From assembly GCF_002014975.1 (NCBI RefSeq), contig NZ_MUXV01000015.1, positions 1-56,631 on the forward strand: a stretch of DNA of 56,631 nt. Direction: 5' to 3'. Below, piece by piece: positions 55,362 to 56,631 of the stretch; position 1 is the stretch's first letter; each line of letters begins with the position of its first letter. Below the pieces are notes generated by a model that saw only the letters and a program-made list of their open reading frames with translations, was not told the DNA's origin and searched no databases. A program made the translations under genes and the position numbers. Source of the stretch: Moraxella bovis. GTDB lineage: Bacteria > Pseudomonadota > Gammaproteobacteria > Pseudomonadales > Moraxellaceae.

Positions 55362-55743
55362 CTTTGAAAATAAGCCCATTGTTGTTGATGGCGTCGAATA
55401 CCACCCCGATGAAGTTTACGAGCGTAATTTGCTTGTCTTTGGCGTTGAGCCCACTGATTACGAAGATTATCGCTATGTAAACATTATCGCCATGCACACC
55501 AACAGAAAACCTGACGCAGGCGGACAAGCACAAGCCCAATACCGCTACAACAATCTGGACGAATTAAAGAAGTTCCACGAACACCAATACCCATATTATC
55601 TTAGAACAAAAATGGTTACTGCAACAGACAGAAAAGGCAACCAAATTCAAGTTGTCATCTTTGCCGACCTTGACAATGCTAAAGAAATGGAAATTGTGCC
55701 ACGCCAACGCACCCCAAAAGCAGTAACCACGCCTAAGGTTTAA
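55354..55743 (+). CDS. Probable single-stranded DNA-binding protein of the phage
   Basis: A 129-residue protein that starts with an 8-bp overlap with rep. Its position directly after rep, its small size and the beta-rich, basic second half (YYLRTKMVTATDRKGNQIQVVIFADLDNAKEMEIV) fit a gpV-like ssDNA-binding protein. No diagnostic motif is visible, so the family is an inference from position. Confidence 0.65.
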   Translation: MTDFENKPIVVDGVEYHPDEVYERNLLVFGVEPTDYEDYRYVNIIAMHTNRKPDAGGQAQAQYRYNNLDELKKFHEHQYPYYLRTKMVTATDRKGNQIQVVIFADLDNAKEMEIVPRQRTPKAVTTPKV

Positions 55744-55744
55744 T
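55715..55744 (+). repeat. 30-bp direct repeat, copy 1
   Basis: An exact copy lies at 55967-55996. It covers the 3' end of the ssDNA-binding gene including its stop. Confidence 0.85.
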
Positions 55745-55767
55745 TTTAAAAATATCGGGGCATTTTT

Positions 55768-55959
55768 ATGGATTATCATACATTAAAATCATTTATCTTA
55801 GCTTTTTTACTTGTTTTCCCTTTTTTTGTTTTTCATTTTAAAAAAGATGATTTAACCGCAGAAGTTAATTGTTTTTTACTTCTTCATGAGACGGAAAATT
55901 TAACCTACCCCGATATTTTAAAAATTCGTCAAGAAGTCACCGAAAATTGTTTTAAATAG
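55768..55959 (+). CDS. Small membrane protein of the prophage
   Basis: 63 residues with an N-terminal membrane helix (SFILAFLLVFPFFVFHF) and a short acidic tail. The ATG is 24 bp after the preceding stop. It may be a minor coat or assembly protein; no family is recognised. Confidence 0.55.
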   Translation: MDYHTLKSFILAFLLVFPFFVFHFKKDDLTAEVNCFLLLHETENLTYPDILKIRQEVTENCFK

Positions 55960-55966
55960 GATTACT

Positions 55967-55996
55967 CAAAAGCAGTAACCACGCCTAAGGTTTAAT
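55967..55996 (+). repeat. 30-bp direct repeat, copy 2
   Basis: Identical to 55715-55744, 252 bp apart; the intervening small gene is thereby bracketed by direct repeats. Confidence 0.85.
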
Positions 55997-55999
55997 ATT

Positions 56000-56191
56000 A
56001 TGAACATAATTTACGTATGCACAAAAATTAGGGAAACCTCATCAGGTTTTGAATGCTTAAATTATGTTCAAACAGTAGATTACAGTAGCTTTAAACTTAG
56101 TTACGAACAAATGGGGCAATTTATTTTTGCGGTCGCTTTAATTTACGCTACTGTATTTGCCGTGAAAGCCGTCAAGCGTTCGTTTTTTTAG
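56000..56191 (+). CDS. Small phage membrane protein upstream of the coat gene
   Basis: 63 residues with a C-terminal membrane helix (QFIFAVALIYATVFAVKAVKRSFF). Proteins of this size and topology commonly precede the coat gene in inoviruses. Function unknown. Confidence 0.65.
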   Translation: MNIIYVCTKIRETSSGFECLNYVQTVDYSSFKLSYEQMGQFIFAVALIYATVFAVKAVKRSFF

Positions 56192-56208
56192 TCTGTACAG
56201 GAGGAATT

Positions 56209-56472
56209 ATGTCAGACGATAAAAAAGCTGTTATTACTCAGCCAGAAAGTAAATTAGATGTCTACAAAGACAAATTTGGTCGCTATGCTCTTGTTACTGG
56301 GGTTGCTATGACTGCTGGTGTTGCGAATGCCAATACACCAACAGCACCCGACATGACCCCAATCGTGACAATGATTACAGGTTTATCGGCGGTTGTAGGC
56401 TCTATCGGCATGGCGGTACTTACCGTTTATGCCACTGCCAAGGTATTCAAATGGGTTAAGACTGCGTTTTAA
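56209..56472 (+). CDS. Major coat protein of a filamentous phage (pVIII-like)
   Basis: 87 residues. A signal peptide cleaved after VANA leaves a mature chain of about 46 residues: short acidic N-terminus (NTPTAPDM), a long hydrophobic helix (IVTMITGLSAVVGSIGMAVLTVYATA), and a basic C-terminus (KVFKWVKTAF). This is the classic pVIII layout, and the mature length equals that of Pf1 coat protein. Ribosome site AGGAGG precedes the ATG. Confidence 0.9.
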   Translation: MSDDKKAVITQPESKLDVYKDKFGRYALVTGVAMTAGVANANTPTAPDMTPIVTMITGLSAVVGSIGMAVLTVYATAKVFKWVKTAF

Positions 56473-56501
56473 TTCATCTGTAGCTACAAAATAGGTTCAT
56501 C

Positions 56502-56582
56502 ATGATAAACTCTGAATTTATCCTACAAGTATTAACACTAGTCGTTATTGCTAACGCAATAAGAGACTTGTTTAATATTTAG
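56502..56582 (+). CDS. 26-residue hydrophobic ORF after the coat gene
   Basis: MINSEFILQVLTLVVIANAI and a short basic end. It is similar in size and hydrophobicity to the small minor coat proteins (pVII/pIX) of filamentous phages. It is too short for confident calling; the position right after the major coat gene supports it. Confidence 0.45.
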   Translation: MINSEFILQVLTLVVIANAIRDLFNI

Positions 56583-56605
56583 TGGGATAAATTCTTACTT
56601 GGATT

Positions 56606-56631
56606 ATGTCTATGACCCCCCTAAAATTCTT
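56606..56631 (+). CDS. Possible start of the next phage gene, cut by the window edge
   Basis: ATG at 56606 opens MSMTPLKF and runs off the right end. The next gene in most inoviruses is the adsorption protein gene; only position supports this. Confidence 0.25.

Overview
The window looks like a chromosomal segment of a Moraxella-type gammaproteobacterium (family Moraxellaceae). The evidence is the moderate GC content, the type IV pilus genes pilC-pilD, the overall gene content, and protein sequences that read like Moraxella/Acinetobacter orthologues. The species cannot be fixed from sequence alone. About 37 kb on the left is ordinary core genome. Two accessory regions follow: a decaying P4-like integrative element of about 9 kb beside a tRNA-His gene, and the left part of a filamentous-phage (inovirus) prophage beside a tRNA-Glu gene. 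They are separated by 4 kb of core genes.

Core region, 1-38700. In order: a LysM-rich lytic transglycosylase (mltD); a small NTF2-like secreted protein; metZ (methionine); pncB (NAD salvage); a thiamine salvage cluster thiM-thiD-thiE behind a clear TPP riboswitch; lipB with a coupled lipoprotein gene; ppa; rluB; htpG; a PspC protein; a NadR-like NMN adenylyltransferase/ribosylnicotinamide kinase; a D-Ala-D-Ala carboxypeptidase; ruvB; an RND efflux pair; a small accessory scar (24.7-28.2 kb); recG; pilC-pilD; tRNA-Val; glnD; a WG-repeat protein; a DUF4105 membrane protein; a rhodanese; and a tRNA-Pro/Arg/His cluster. The scar holds a phospholipase-D/J-domain pseudogene with four in-frame stops and an 11-bp tandem duplication. 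Two related leucine-rich-repeat genes, both carrying indels, flank an FAD oxidoreductase.

Element 1, about 38.7-47.8 kb, starts just after tRNA-His. It carries a P4-type tyrosine integrase with an early +1 frameshift, an AlpA-like regulator, a winged-helix protein, several unknown proteins, and a primase-helicase module (CHC2 zinc finger, Toprim, DUF3987 ATPase) that is frameshifted right after the Toprim motif. Each end carries repeats of TTGTTGGTATT that look like integrase arm sites. Inside these lie two iteron-rich regions that form a diverged inverted repeat of about 120 bp around the regulatory and replication genes. This layout recalls the paired ori/crr sites of P4.

Core island, 47.9-51.9 kb: a Moraxella-type unknown protein with a C-terminal frameshift, a universal stress protein, pyrC-rnt (overlapping), a YajQ-family protein and tRNA-Glu.

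Element 2, 51.9 kb to the window end: an XRE-type repressor whose C-terminus is encoded antisense to tRNA-Glu; three palindromic operators; small membrane and unknown ORFs; a 0.9-kb non-coding region with hairpins and six DnaA-box-like sites (three in each orientation); then a rep gene (replication initiation factor family), a likely ssDNA-binding protein, small membrane proteins, a major coat protein and a 26-residue hydrophobic ORF. The element runs off the right edge.
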